From: Hoeflea_A sp965204935
GTDB lineage: Bacteria > Pseudomonadota > Alphaproteobacteria > Rhizobiales > Rhizobiaceae
NCBI RefSeq assembly: GCF_965204935.1
Contig: NZ_CBDBFO010000002.1
Length of the DNA stretch: 64,000 nucleotides
Strand: one strand, 5' to 3'
The notes below the pieces were generated by a model. It was not told the origin of the DNA and did not search any database. It saw only the letters and a program-made list of their open reading frames with translations. Both the position numbers and the translations under genes were made by a program. The stretch's first letter is position 1; every line of letters begins with the position of its first letter. This document shows, in pieces, positions 33,829 to 41,457 of this stretch.

Positions 33829-34605
33829 CTAAACCTGCAAAATCGAAGAGACGAGCAACTGCGTGTAAGGCTCACGCGGATCATCGAGAACCCGGTCCGT
33901 CAGACCGTGCTCGATCACGTTGCCGTCCTTCATGACCATCATGCGATGCGACAGCAGTCTTGCAACGGCAAGATCGTGGGTGACGACAATCGCGGAAAGG
34001 CCAAGGTCGTTAACAAGACCGCGCACCAGATCGAGCAGGCGCGCCTGGACCGAGACATCGAGACCGCCGGTCGGCTCGTCCATGAAAACAAGGCGCGGGC
34101 CGGTCACCAGGTTGCGGGCGATCTGCAGGCGCTGGCGCATGCCGCCGGAAAAGTCGCGCGGCTGATCGTCGATGCGGTCGGTGTCGATTTCAACGCGGCC
34201 CAGCCATTGCGATGCCGTATTGCGGATCTTGCCGTAGTGGCGATCGCCGATGGCCATCAGCCGCTCGCCGACATTGGCGCCGGCCGAGACAGTCATGCGC
34301 AGACCGTCCGCCGGGTTCTGGTGCACGAAGCTCCAATCGGTTCGCATCAGAAACCGGCGTTCGGCCTCGCCCATCCGATAGAGATCACGGAACTGGCCAT
34401 CCCGCATCCGGTATTCGACAGTGCCCGATGTGGGCAAAAGCCGTGTTGAAATGGCATTCAGCAGTGTCGTCTTGCCGGAGCCGGATTCACCGACCACCGC
34501 CAGCACCTCTCCCGGCCACAGCTCAAAGGACACATCGCGGCAGCCGACACGGACGCCATAGAATTTGGTGACGGCATTCACCCGCAAAAGCGGCAGATCA
34601 CTCAT
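33829..34605 (-). CDS. phnK: C-P lyase complex ABC-type subunit PhnK
   Basis: 258 residues. Walker A VVGESGSGKTTLL (about residue 38), signature DFSGGMRQRLQIARNL (about 155), Walker B LVFMDEPTGGLDVSV and switch region VVTHDLAVARLLS. Cryo-EM work on the E. coli complex shows PhnK binding the PhnJ face (established knowledge). ATG 34605 overlaps the phnJ stop by 4 bases (ATGA). The open frame to 34755 is inside phnJ and not used. Confidence 0.95.
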   Translation of the reverse strand: MSDLPLLRVNAVTKFYGVRVGCRDVSFELWPGEVLAVVGESGSGKTTLLNAISTRLLPTSGTVEYRMRDGQFRDLYRMGEAERRFLMRTDWSFVHQNPADGLRMTVSAGANVGERLMAIGDRHYGKIRNTASQWLGRVEIDTDRIDDQPRDFSGGMRQRLQIARNLVTGPRLVFMDEPTGGLDVSVQARLLDLVRGLVNDLGLSAIVVTHDLAVARLLSHRMMVMKDGNVIEHGLTDRVLDDPREPYTQLLVSSILQV

Positions 34606-35492
34606 TGTGCGGTCTCCGAAGCCTTTCCGGCGAGATGGCCGACATGACCCTTCTCGCGTCTTTTTTCGCAATAGTGGGTATCGGAGCAGACGAACATGCG
34701 GCCACCCCTGTCGTCGAGGACAACCTCGTCCAGATAAACGCCGCGCGCACCGCAAAGGGCGCAGGGTTCCTTGAATTTCTGCACCTCGAACGGATGGTCC
34801 TCGAAATCGAGGCTGACCACATCCGTATAGGGCGGAATGGCGTAAATGCGTTTCTCCCGGCCGGCGCCGAAGAGCTGCAACGCCCCGGAGCGGTGCATTT
34901 TCGGGTTGTCGAATTTCGGGGTTGGCGACGGGTCCATGACATAACGACCCTCGACCTTCACCGGGTAGGCATAGGTGGTGGCGATGTGGCCGTTCTTGGC
35001 GATGTCCTCGTAGAGCTTGACATGCATGAGGCCGTATTCCTCGAGCGCATGCATCTTGCGGGTCTCGGTTTCGCGCGGCTCCAGAAACCGCAGCGGCTCC
35101 GGGATCGGCACCTGATAAACGAGGATCTGGCCCTCCTTCAGCGTCTCTTCTGGAATGCGGTGACGCGTCTGGATGATGGTGGCGTCCGCCGTTCTGGTGG
35201 TCACGGCGACGTTCGCCACTTTCTGAAAGAAGGCGCGAATGGAGACGGCGTTGGTGGTGTCGTCGGCGCCCTGATCGATCACCTTCAGTGTGTCATCGGG
35301 TCCAAGAACGGAGGCCGTGACCTGGACGCCGCCGGTGCCCCAGCCATAGGGCATCGGCATTTCACGGCTGGCGAAAGGCACCTGATAGCCGGGAATGGCG
35401 ATGGCCTTGAGGATCGCGCGGCGGATCATGCGCTTCGTCTGTTCGTCGAGATAGGCGAAGTTATAGGTTGCCAATTGCGCGTGCGTGTTCAT
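34602..35492 (-). CDS. phnJ: Carbon-phosphorus lyase catalytic subunit
   Basis: Radical SAM-dependent subunit that cleaves the carbon-phosphorus bond of ribose 1-phosphonate-5-phosphate to give the hydrocarbon and ribose cyclic phosphate. 296 residues. The C-terminal cysteines are present with the E. coli spacing: CALCGARG (CxxC) and, about 20 residues on, VCSDTHYCEKRREKGH, whose last Cys corresponds to the thiyl-radical residue. N-terminal YNFAYLDEQTKRMIRRA is typical. It overlaps both phnI and phnK by 4 bases. Confidence 0.97.
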   Translation of the reverse strand: MNTHAQLATYNFAYLDEQTKRMIRRAILKAIAIPGYQVPFASREMPMPYGWGTGGVQVTASVLGPDDTLKVIDQGADDTTNAVSIRAFFQKVANVAVTTRTADATIIQTRHRIPEETLKEGQILVYQVPIPEPLRFLEPRETETRKMHALEEYGLMHVKLYEDIAKNGHIATTYAYPVKVEGRYVMDPSPTPKFDNPKMHRSGALQLFGAGREKRIYAIPPYTDVVSLDFEDHPFEVQKFKEPCALCGARGVYLDEVVLDDRGGRMFVCSDTHYCEKRREKGHVGHLAGKASETAQ

Positions 35493-36604
35493 TCGGCCGC
35501 CTCCAGATTGTCGTCCTGCGCCTCGTCGCCGCCCTGGCGCGCCTCGTATTCGCCGCGCATGCGGCGCACGAGATCAAGCTCGGCCTGAAAGTCGACATAG
35601 TGGGGCAGCTTGAGATGCTCGACAAAACCGGTCGCCTGGACATTGTCGGAATGGGAAATGACGAATTCCTCATCCTGCGCAGGCGCAGTGAGGTCTTCTC
35701 CGAGTTCCGTGGCGCGAAGGGTGCGGTCGACAAGCGACATCGCCATTGCCTTGCGCTCGGCCTGGCCAAAGACAAGGCCGTAGCCGCGAGTGAATTGCGG
35801 CGGCTGCTTGGCGGAACCCTTGAACTGGTTGATCATCTGGCACTCGGTTACCCGGATGCGTCCGAGGGTGACGGCAAATCCGAGTTCGGGAACATCGATC
35901 TCGACCTCGACTTCGCCGATGCGGATTTCACCGGCGAAGGGGTGACTGCGTGCATAACCGCGCTGCGTCGAATAGCCGAGCGCCAAAAGGAAACCCTCGT
36001 CGCCGCGGGACAGCGCCTGGAGGCGCACGTCGCGGGCCATGGGAAACTCCATCGGCTCGCGCGTCAGGTCGCCGGTCTGGTGATCGTCCGGCAATTCGCC
36101 GTCGCCTTCGATCAGACCTTCCTGATCAAGGATCTCGGAAACCCTCGGCGTATGGCCGGTCTCGGCGTCGCGGCATTGCGGTTCCTCGACAGCTTCTTCG
36201 CCCATCAGTTCCGGATCGAGCAGACGGTGGGTGTAGTCGAAGGTCGGCCCAAGCAACTGACCGCCCGGCAGGTCCTTGTAGGTTGCCGAAATCCGTCGTT
36301 CGATGAGCATGTTGCCGGTATCGATCGGATTGGAATAGCCGAAGCGCGGCAGCGTGGTCCGATAGGCCCGCAGCAGAAAAATCGCCTCGATCATGTCGCC
36401 CCGCGCCTGCTTGAGGGCGAGCGCGGCGAGTTCCTTGTCGTAGAGGGATCCCTCACTCATCACCCTGTCGACGGCGAGCCCGAGTTGCTCGACAATCTGT
36501 TCGATGGTCATGGCCGGGACCGAACGGTCGCCGCGGCGGCGATCGGCCAGCAGCCTGTGCGCATTGCTGATGGCGGCTTCCCCGCCCTTCACGGCTACAT
36601 ACAT
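35489..36604 (-). CDS. phnI: C-P lyase nucleosidase subunit PhnI
   Basis: With PhnG, PhnH and PhnL it exchanges the adenine of ATP for the phosphonate, making ribose 1-phosphonate 5-triphosphate. 371 residues, as usual. The N-terminus MYVAVKGGEAAISNAHRLL and the segments LMLAQATLERISAT-like RAYRTTLPRFGYSNPID and ALGYSTQRGYARSHPFAGEIRIGEV are family features. It overlaps phnJ by 4 bases and starts 3 bases after phnH. Confidence 0.96.
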   Translation of the reverse strand: MYVAVKGGEAAISNAHRLLADRRRGDRSVPAMTIEQIVEQLGLAVDRVMSEGSLYDKELAALALKQARGDMIEAIFLLRAYRTTLPRFGYSNPIDTGNMLIERRISATYKDLPGGQLLGPTFDYTHRLLDPELMGEEAVEEPQCRDAETGHTPRVSEILDQEGLIEGDGELPDDHQTGDLTREPMEFPMARDVRLQALSRGDEGFLLALGYSTQRGYARSHPFAGEIRIGEVEVEIDVPELGFAVTLGRIRVTECQMINQFKGSAKQPPQFTRGYGLVFGQAERKAMAMSLVDRTLRATELGEDLTAPAQDEEFVISHSDNVQATGFVEHLKLPHYVDFQAELDLVRRMRGEYEARQGGDEAQDDNLEAAE

Positions 36605-36607
36605 CTG

Positions 36608-37225
36608 CTAGCTCCCGGTCTCGATTTTGACGGTGCGCGGCAGGCCGACGATGCCATCCGCCGAAGCAAGGATGACGTCGACACCCCGGGGGAAACGCGA
36701 GCGATTGCCTTCCCATTGATCGATGAAGTGATCCGGCAGTCCCTTCGGCGCAATCGAAGCTGCGTCCTCGATCCCCGGTCCCGTCAGTTTCAGTGCCGGG
36801 CCGCCCTGCAAAGCCTCTATCTGGATGATCAGCGTGGTCGACCGGTCGGGATATTCCTGGGTTCCCTGGGAAAAACTCTCCAGCGAGGCCATTGCCGTGC
36901 TGTCCGCGACAACGGCAAAATCTGCATCGAGGGTCTGGCGGGTGATCGGCGCGGAGGTGTTGAACGTCAACCAGCCGGCAACGGCCTCGTCGCGTGCAAG
37001 AACAGGATCAAGCCAGATCTTCGTATCATGGTCGAACAGGGTCGCGGCAATGCTGCCGACCGTTGCCAGCAGCGGTGCCGGCGGTTCGGTCAGGCCTTCA
37101 AATGCCGCTTCCATCCCGGGCCGCGCCAGGGCGTTCATGACCTGCCGGAAAACGGTCTGACCGTTGAAGACGGGGTCTGCGAAACCGCCCTGAAAGACGG
37201 ATGCCTGCTGTGCTTCGGCGGTCAT
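36608..37225 (-). CDS. phnH: C-P lyase subunit PhnH
   Basis: Structural subunit of the PhnGHIJ core, 205 residues. Family stretches are GGFADPVFNGQTVFRQVMNAL near the N-terminus, ALARPG and the C-terminal PRGVDVILASADGIVGLPRTVK. I chose ATG 37225, which shares one base with the phnG stop (TGATG); the longer open frame runs back into phnG in another phase. PhnH is a PLP-transferase-like fold without catalytic residues (known of the family). Confidence 0.95.
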   Translation of the reverse strand: MTAEAQQASVFQGGFADPVFNGQTVFRQVMNALARPGMEAAFEGLTEPPAPLLATVGSIAATLFDHDTKIWLDPVLARDEAVAGWLTFNTSAPITRQTLDADFAVVADSTAMASLESFSQGTQEYPDRSTTLIIQIEALQGGPALKLTGPGIEDAASIAPKGLPDHFIDQWEGNRSRFPRGVDVILASADGIVGLPRTVKIETGS

Positions 37226-37713
37226 CAGTCTTCCCCCCGAACCATGGTGAAGAAATCGACCTTTGTCGCGGCTGTCTCGTCGCGGCGCCTCGCATCGTCT
37301 GCTTCCAGGCGCTGCCGGACCGGCGCGACCAGATGTTCTTCGACGGCGGAACGTGTCGCGCCGTCCTGCCACAGTGCGTCGAATATCGCCGCGTGCCTGA
37401 CCTTTTCCTTGTCTGCACCCAGCGCATAGGCGTGCCCCACTAGACCGGTGGAGAGCTTGACGGTAGCCCGCGTCACCGTGGCTTCGCCAAAATTGAAAGG
37501 CGCGCCGCCGCCGCCAATGCGGCCGCGAACCATGACGAGGCCCGTTTCCGGGCCGCGGACGGGGCTGACCGCCGGGCGGTCCGGCCACGTGTCCCATGCC
37601 TCGGCAAGCTCCTGGCCGGAGGCCTGGGCCAGCACCGCCATCGCCCGTTGTCGCGCCGCCTGTTCAGGGTCGTCCGGCGCGTTGTTTTGCAACTGCTGCG
37701 TTGCCTCATTCAT
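37225..37713 (-). CDS. phnG: C-P lyase subunit PhnG
   Basis: 162 residues. Core motifs are RPAVSPVRGPETGLVMVRGR, GGGGAPFNFGEATVTRATV and GHAYALGADKEKVRHAAIFDAL, matching PhnG. First gene of the phnGHIJKL operon; its start faces phnF across 104 bases that contain a Pho-box-like site and repeated TTATCTA/TAGACA elements. Confidence 0.95.
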   Translation of the reverse strand: MNEATQQLQNNAPDDPEQAARQRAMAVLAQASGQELAEAWDTWPDRPAVSPVRGPETGLVMVRGRIGGGGAPFNFGEATVTRATVKLSTGLVGHAYALGADKEKVRHAAIFDALWQDGATRSAVEEHLVAPVRQRLEADDARRRDETAATKVDFFTMVRGED

Positions 37714-37730
37714 GCGTTTTGTTCCTTGAC

Positions 37731-37757
37731 TTATCTATTTATCTAGACAATTAGACA
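37731..37757. promoter_or_regulatory. Candidate PhnF operator
   Basis: TTATCTA occurs at 37731-37737 and again at 37739-37745, and TAGACA at 37744-37749 and 37752-37757, each pair with an 8-base period. TTATCTAGACAA (37739-37750) is an imperfect palindrome, 10 of 12 positions symmetric. It lies just upstream of the phnG start in the phnF-phnG spacer, where a GntR/HutC repressor site is expected. The assignment to PhnF is inference. Confidence 0.4.
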
Positions 37758-37784
37758 TCTTAACTTTACGGTTATAGCGCAAAG

Positions 37785-37802
37785 ATGACTGCTGTGTGAC
37801 AT
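37785..37802 (-). promoter_or_regulatory. Pho-box-like site upstream of phnG
   Basis: On the minus strand ATGTCAC-ACAG-CAGTCAT has the 7-4-7 layout of a PhoB box and matches the CTGTCAT half-site at 5 and 6 of 7 positions. It is about 72 bases before the phnG start and only 16 bases before the phnF start, so PhoB could activate phnG while affecting phnF. Confidence 0.5.
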
Positions 37803-37817
37803 AAAACGGAAACGAAC

Positions 37818-38567
37818 ATGGAATTTGTGGAACGACGCAGCGGGATTTCGCTGTGGCGCCAGATCGCCGACCAGATCCGCATTGCCATCAGCAATGGCGA
37901 GTTCAACGACACCGATATGCTGCCGGGCGAGCTGACGCTTGCCAAGCGCTTCGAGGTCAACCGACACACTGTCCGCAGCGCCATAGCCTCTCTCGCGCGG
38001 GAGGGCGTCGTTCGCGTCGAACAGGGGCGCGGGACCTTTATCGCCAGACACCAGCGGCTGCATTATCCGATCGGCCGGCGGACACGATTTTCGGCAGGCC
38101 TTGCGGGGCAGACGCGCTCGCTGTCGGGCACCTTCAAGGAAAGCCGCATCGAGGAGGCTTCAGGACAGATCGCCAGTGCACTGGAACTCGAAGCCGGCAC
38201 ACCGGTCCTGCGCCTAGTACGCGTCTCGATGGCGGATGACGTGCCGCTGTCTCGGGCCATCAGCTGGTTCGATGCGAGCCGTTTCCCGGACTTCGCCGAT
38301 CGCTTTGCAAGGCAGCGCTCCATTACAGCCGTCCTGAAGTCATTCGGTATCGACGATTATGTGCGCATCTCGACGCGGATTTCGGCCCATCACGCCGATC
38401 CGCAGACACTGGAGGACCTCAGGCTCTCACCCGGGGCAATCTCGTTGCGGACCGAGGCCATCAACGCGGAAGTCGACGGACGGCGGATCGAGTATTCGAA
38501 CACCTATTTTGCCGCCGACCGGATCGAGCTCGATATCGACCACACCGCAGCGTCAGCCGGCCTTTGA
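37818..38567 (+). CDS. phnF: GntR/HutC-family regulator of the phn genes
   Basis: 249 residues. The winged HTH occupies residues 5-75 (ISLWRQIADQIRIAI, ELTLAKRFEVNRHTVRSAIASL, GVVRVEQGRGTFIA), followed by a UTRA effector domain (about 95-245, with SITAVLKSFGIDDYVR and a C-terminal VDGRRIEYSNTYFAADRIEL). Divergent position to phnG is standard for PhnF in rhizobia. Its last 15 bases overlap the 3' end of the convergent oxidoreductase gene. Confidence 0.93.
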   Translation: MEFVERRSGISLWRQIADQIRIAISNGEFNDTDMLPGELTLAKRFEVNRHTVRSAIASLAREGVVRVEQGRGTFIARHQRLHYPIGRRTRFSAGLAGQTRSLSGTFKESRIEEASGQIASALELEAGTPVLRLVRVSMADDVPLSRAISWFDASRFPDFADRFARQRSITAVLKSFGIDDYVRISTRISAHHADPQTLEDLRLSPGAISLRTEAINAEVDGRRIEYSNTYFAADRIELDIDHTAASAGL

Positions 38568-39734
38568 TCCCGCCTTTGTCAAATGTGTGTCGATGCGGAA
38601 GCTCTCGGGCAGCCCGCCGCAGTGCCCATTCAAAGCCACTTCAAGTGCACTCGCTGCCATCTTGTGGGCGATGCCAAAGGTGATCTTGAAACCGCCGGTC
38701 GCGACAGACAGGTTTCTCGTGCCAGGCACGATCCCGATCATCGGATCGCGGCCGATCGCCTTCGGCCGCAGGCCGGCCCAGCGCTCCAGCACCACCGCCC
38801 CCCTCAGGGCCGGGCACAGATCGCCGGCCCGCTCAATCAACCGATCCAGCTGCCCATCGGTTTTTGCCGCGTCATCGAACTTTGTTTCGCTGGTGCTGCC
38901 GACGGCCACCCTCCCATCCTCGTGCGGCACCACGTAAAGCCCGTCGACAAAAACCAGCGGCAATTCATCGCCGATGTCCGCCTTCAGAAGCGCCGCCTGC
39001 CCCTTGACGGCCGAACCGAAGCCGGACGGCTCCTGTGACAACATCGTTCCGAGGATTTCGAAACTGCCAGTGCCAGCCGCGATGACGGTATGGCCGGCAC
39101 GGATCGTGCGACCGGAGCTGGTAACCACGGTTCCGGTTTCCCTGTCGAAGCGCTCAAAAGCCTCGTCTTCGATGATCCGCGAACCGATTGTCTTACGCAG
39201 CGCCGCAAGATACCGGCGCGGGCTGATGCGCGCTGCCAGCGTCTCGTGGACCAGCCCATGCGGCATCGCCGCCGGATCCGGCCAGGCGTCTTTGTAGGGC
39301 GCATCAAGGACCTGCCAGGAAAACCCTGTCTCCGACGGGTGCCAGACTGTCCCGACATCCGCCGAGCGTTCCGCAGCCAGCCCCGCATGATGAGCCCTGG
39401 TCAGCGGGAGCAGCCGACCGCAGCGACGATAGCCGCAGGTCATGCCGGCTTCGTCCTCCAGTTTTTCCACTTCGTTGCCGAGACTGGAAAGGGCTTCAAA
39501 CTGGAACTGTTTCTTGGGGTTCCAACGTTCCGGCATATGCGGCATCAAAGCGCCGAGCAAGCCGCCGCTGGCGCCGCTTCCGACCCGCCGCCTTTCAAGG
39601 ACGAGCGCTTCAAGCCCCGCCTGCATGGCCAGCCGGGCGATCCAAAGGCCGACGACACCGCCACCGACCACCAGAAGATCACAAGACAAATGTCCGTCTG
39701 CGATAGTATAGGAGGTGTCACTTCGATGTGTCAT
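38553..39734 (-). CDS. FAD-dependent oxidoreductase, probable MnmC oxidase half
   Basis: 393 residues of the D-amino-acid oxidase fold. The dinucleotide-binding motif LLVVGGGVVGLWIARLA lies near residue 20, GSGASGGLLGALMPHMPERW near 52, a VIAAGTGSFEIL segment near 220, and ERWAGLRPKAIGRDPMIG near the C-terminus. The SGGLLGALMPH and GLRPKA regions resemble the MnmC(o) domain that oxidises carboxymethylaminomethyl-uridine in tRNA. mnmD, the other MnmC half, starts 11 bases away in the opposite direction, which supports this reading. A general glycine or sarcosine oxidase-like role is the alternative. Confidence 0.7.
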   Translation of the reverse strand: MTHRSDTSYTIADGHLSCDLLVVGGGVVGLWIARLAMQAGLEALVLERRRVGSGASGGLLGALMPHMPERWNPKKQFQFEALSSLGNEVEKLEDEAGMTCGYRRCGRLLPLTRAHHAGLAAERSADVGTVWHPSETGFSWQVLDAPYKDAWPDPAAMPHGLVHETLAARISPRRYLAALRKTIGSRIIEDEAFERFDRETGTVVTSSGRTIRAGHTVIAAGTGSFEILGTMLSQEPSGFGSAVKGQAALLKADIGDELPLVFVDGLYVVPHEDGRVAVGSTSETKFDDAAKTDGQLDRLIERAGDLCPALRGAVVLERWAGLRPKAIGRDPMIGIVPGTRNLSVATGGFKITFGIAHKMAASALEVALNGHCGGLPESFRIDTHLTKAGSKAG

Positions 39735-39745
39735 GAGGACGGATC

Positions 39746-40474
39746 ATGAACCGGCAGGACGAGACTGGCAGCCCCACACGGTGTGAAATTGAGTGGCATG
39801 AGGGTGATATGCCCTATTCACCGGAGTTTGGCGATCACTTTTATTCGCGCAGCGATGGCCGTTCGGAATGCGAGCACGTCTTCATCAATGGCAATGACCT
39901 GCCCGGCCGCTGGCCGGAAAACAACAGTTTCACGGTGGCCGAGCTCGGTTTCGGAACCGGCCTGAACTTCTGTGAAACCTGGAGGCGCTGGAATGAAATT
40001 CGCGGAAGCGACGGGCATCTTCTGTTCGTGAGCTTCGAAAAATTCCCTCTTCGCGGCGCCGAGATCGCGCGGGCGCTGTCTGTCTGGCCGGATCTCGATG
40101 ATTTCAGCCGCCAGCTTACCGGTCACTGGCCGGAAAATCCTCCCGGTTCCGTGCGGATTGATTTTGATGACTGTATCGCGCTGGAGCTTCATGTCGGTGA
40201 TGCACTGCAATGCCTGTCACTGTGGCAGGACCAGGCTGATGCCTGGTACCTTGACGGCTTTGCGCCTGACCGCAATCCCGACATGTGGTCCTCGGAGCTC
40301 CTGCGGCAGGTCTACGACCACACTGTCCCCGGCGGCAGCTTCGCGACCTATTCGGCCGCCGGATGGGTGCGCCGCAATCTGGAAGCGGCGGGCTTCAATG
40401 TTGAAAAACGTCAAGGTTACGCCGGCAAACGGGAGATGTGCACCGGCGGGCGGGCGCTGACCGATACGGCATAA
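39746..40474 (+). CDS. mnmD: tRNA 5-aminomethyl-2-thiouridine methyltransferase, stand-alone MnmD
   Basis: 242 residues corresponding to the N-terminal MnmC(m) domain, which makes mnm5(s2)U34 in tRNA using SAM. N-terminal YSPEFGDHFYSRSDGRSECEH, SAM motif VAELGFGTGLNFCETW (about residue 68) and the DUF752/MnmC signature WYLDGFAPDRNPDMWS (about 166) are present; the protein ends after the GKREMCTGGR phrase, where a bifunctional MnmC would continue into the oxidase. Start ATG 39746 with GGACGGATC upstream; 11 bases separate it from the divergent oxidase start. Confidence 0.9.
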   Translation: MNRQDETGSPTRCEIEWHEGDMPYSPEFGDHFYSRSDGRSECEHVFINGNDLPGRWPENNSFTVAELGFGTGLNFCETWRRWNEIRGSDGHLLFVSFEKFPLRGAEIARALSVWPDLDDFSRQLTGHWPENPPGSVRIDFDDCIALELHVGDALQCLSLWQDQADAWYLDGFAPDRNPDMWSSELLRQVYDHTVPGGSFATYSAAGWVRRNLEAAGFNVEKRQGYAGKREMCTGGRALTDTA

Positions 40475-40478
40475 AAAA

Positions 40479-40500
40479 CCGCGGGCGTCGCCGCCCGCGG
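40479..40500. terminator. Intrinsic terminator, best oriented for minus-strand transcripts
   Basis: CCGCGGGCG (40479-40487), loop TCGC, CGCCCGCGG (40492-40500): a perfect 9-base stem. The run of six A before it gives a T tract on the minus strand, while the plus side has only scattered T. Before the IS5 insertion it lay about 22 bases after the livK stop, so it probably ended the livHMGF-livK transcript and may also stop mnmD. Confidence 0.8.
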
Positions 40501-40525
40501 GGATTGTTTCTGACGAGGCGCCTTA

Positions 40526-41457
40526 GAGCCGGATTTAAAAGTAGTTGAGCGATATCAATGGTTTGTGATTCAACAGTCTTTTCAAAGAAGATGGAGAATC
40601 ACGATGCCATGGAATGATATCGCCCGCGCCGAACATAACAGAGACCATTTGAGATTTCCAAGCGATTTGACCGATGAGGAATGGACGATACTTGCCCCGT
40701 TCATTCCGCCGGCAAAACGGGGTGGACGACCGCGTACGACCGATATGCGCGAGGTGATGAACGCGATCCTTTATATCGCAACCAGCGGCTGCCAGTGGCG
40801 CATGCTGCCGAAGCAGTTCCCACCGGTATCGACGGTACGTGGCTATTTCTACACCTGGAGCCGCATGGGTCTTTTTGCAGCCATCAATCACCTCCTGGTC
40901 CTCAATACCCGCGAACTGGAAGGCCGCGCGGCTTCACCGACGGCCGGCGTGATCGACAGCCAGAGCGTGAAAACCACCGAAAGCGGGGGCGTTCGCGGCT
41001 ATGACGCCGGCAAGAAGGTCAAGGGCCGCAAGCGACACATCGTCACCGATACGATCGGCCTGATGCTGTTCATCATCGTTCACGCCGCCAACATTCAGGA
41101 CAGGGACGGGGCCTGCGACCTGATCAGGGCTGTCGGCGACCGCTTCCCCTGGCTGCGCCACATCTTCGCCGATGGCGCCTATGCGGGACCGAAGTTGCGA
41201 GCAGCGCTCGCGGGGCATGGCGACTGGACGGTCGAGACCGTCAAGCGCTGCGACAGCGCAGTCGGTTTCAAGGTTCTGCCGCGTCGATGGGTGGTGGAAC
41301 GAACTTTCGCCTGGCTCGGGCGCTGCCGCAGACTGGCCCGGGACTGGGAGAGGACCATCCAGAACTCAACCGCGTGGGCGTTCATAGCAAGCATCCGGTT
41401 CATGACGCGGCGTCTCGCAAGGTATTGTTACGTTTGAATAACTTTTGAATCCGGCTC
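40526..41457 (+). mobile_element. IS5-family insertion sequence, complete (932 bp)
   Basis: Inverted repeats of 21 bases at 40526-40546 and 41437-41457 match at 18 positions; both begin GAGCCGGATT. The element is flanked by direct TTA at 40523-40525 and 41458-41460, a 3-base TNA-type target duplication as described for some IS5 subgroups. One intact transposase gene spans it. The right-hand TTA is the stop codon of livK on the minus strand. Confidence 0.92.
40604..41437 (+). CDS. IS5-family transposase (DDE)
   Basis: 277 residues. An N-terminal DUF4096-like domain (LRFPSDLTDEEWTILAPFIP, about 15-35) with a CQWRMLPKQFP segment is followed by the DDE catalytic core: first Asp in VIDSQSVKTTESGG (about 123), second Asp in HIFADGAYAGPKL (about 190), and Glu in WVVERTFAWLGRCRRL (about 232). 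I chose ATG 40604, with GGAGA upstream, over an in-frame codon at 40565. No frameshift or stop, so it is probably active; its TGA overlaps the right inverted repeat. Confidence 0.93.
   Translation: MPWNDIARAEHNRDHLRFPSDLTDEEWTILAPFIPPAKRGGRPRTTDMREVMNAILYIATSGCQWRMLPKQFPPVSTVRGYFYTWSRMGLFAAINHLLVLNTRELEGRAASPTAGVIDSQSVKTTESGGVRGYDAGKKVKGRKRHIVTDTIGLMLFIIVHAANIQDRDGACDLIRAVGDRFPWLRHIFADGAYAGPKLRAALAGHGDWTVETVKRCDSAVGFKVLPRRWVVERTFAWLGRCRRLARDWERTIQNSTAWAFIASIRFMTRRLARYCYV

Noticed and set aside
35468..37429. 653-codon open frame on the plus strand
   Set aside because: It lies antisense to phnI, phnH and phnG, all firmly identified. High GC gives long antisense frames; the translation is Arg/Gly/Asp-rich without domains.
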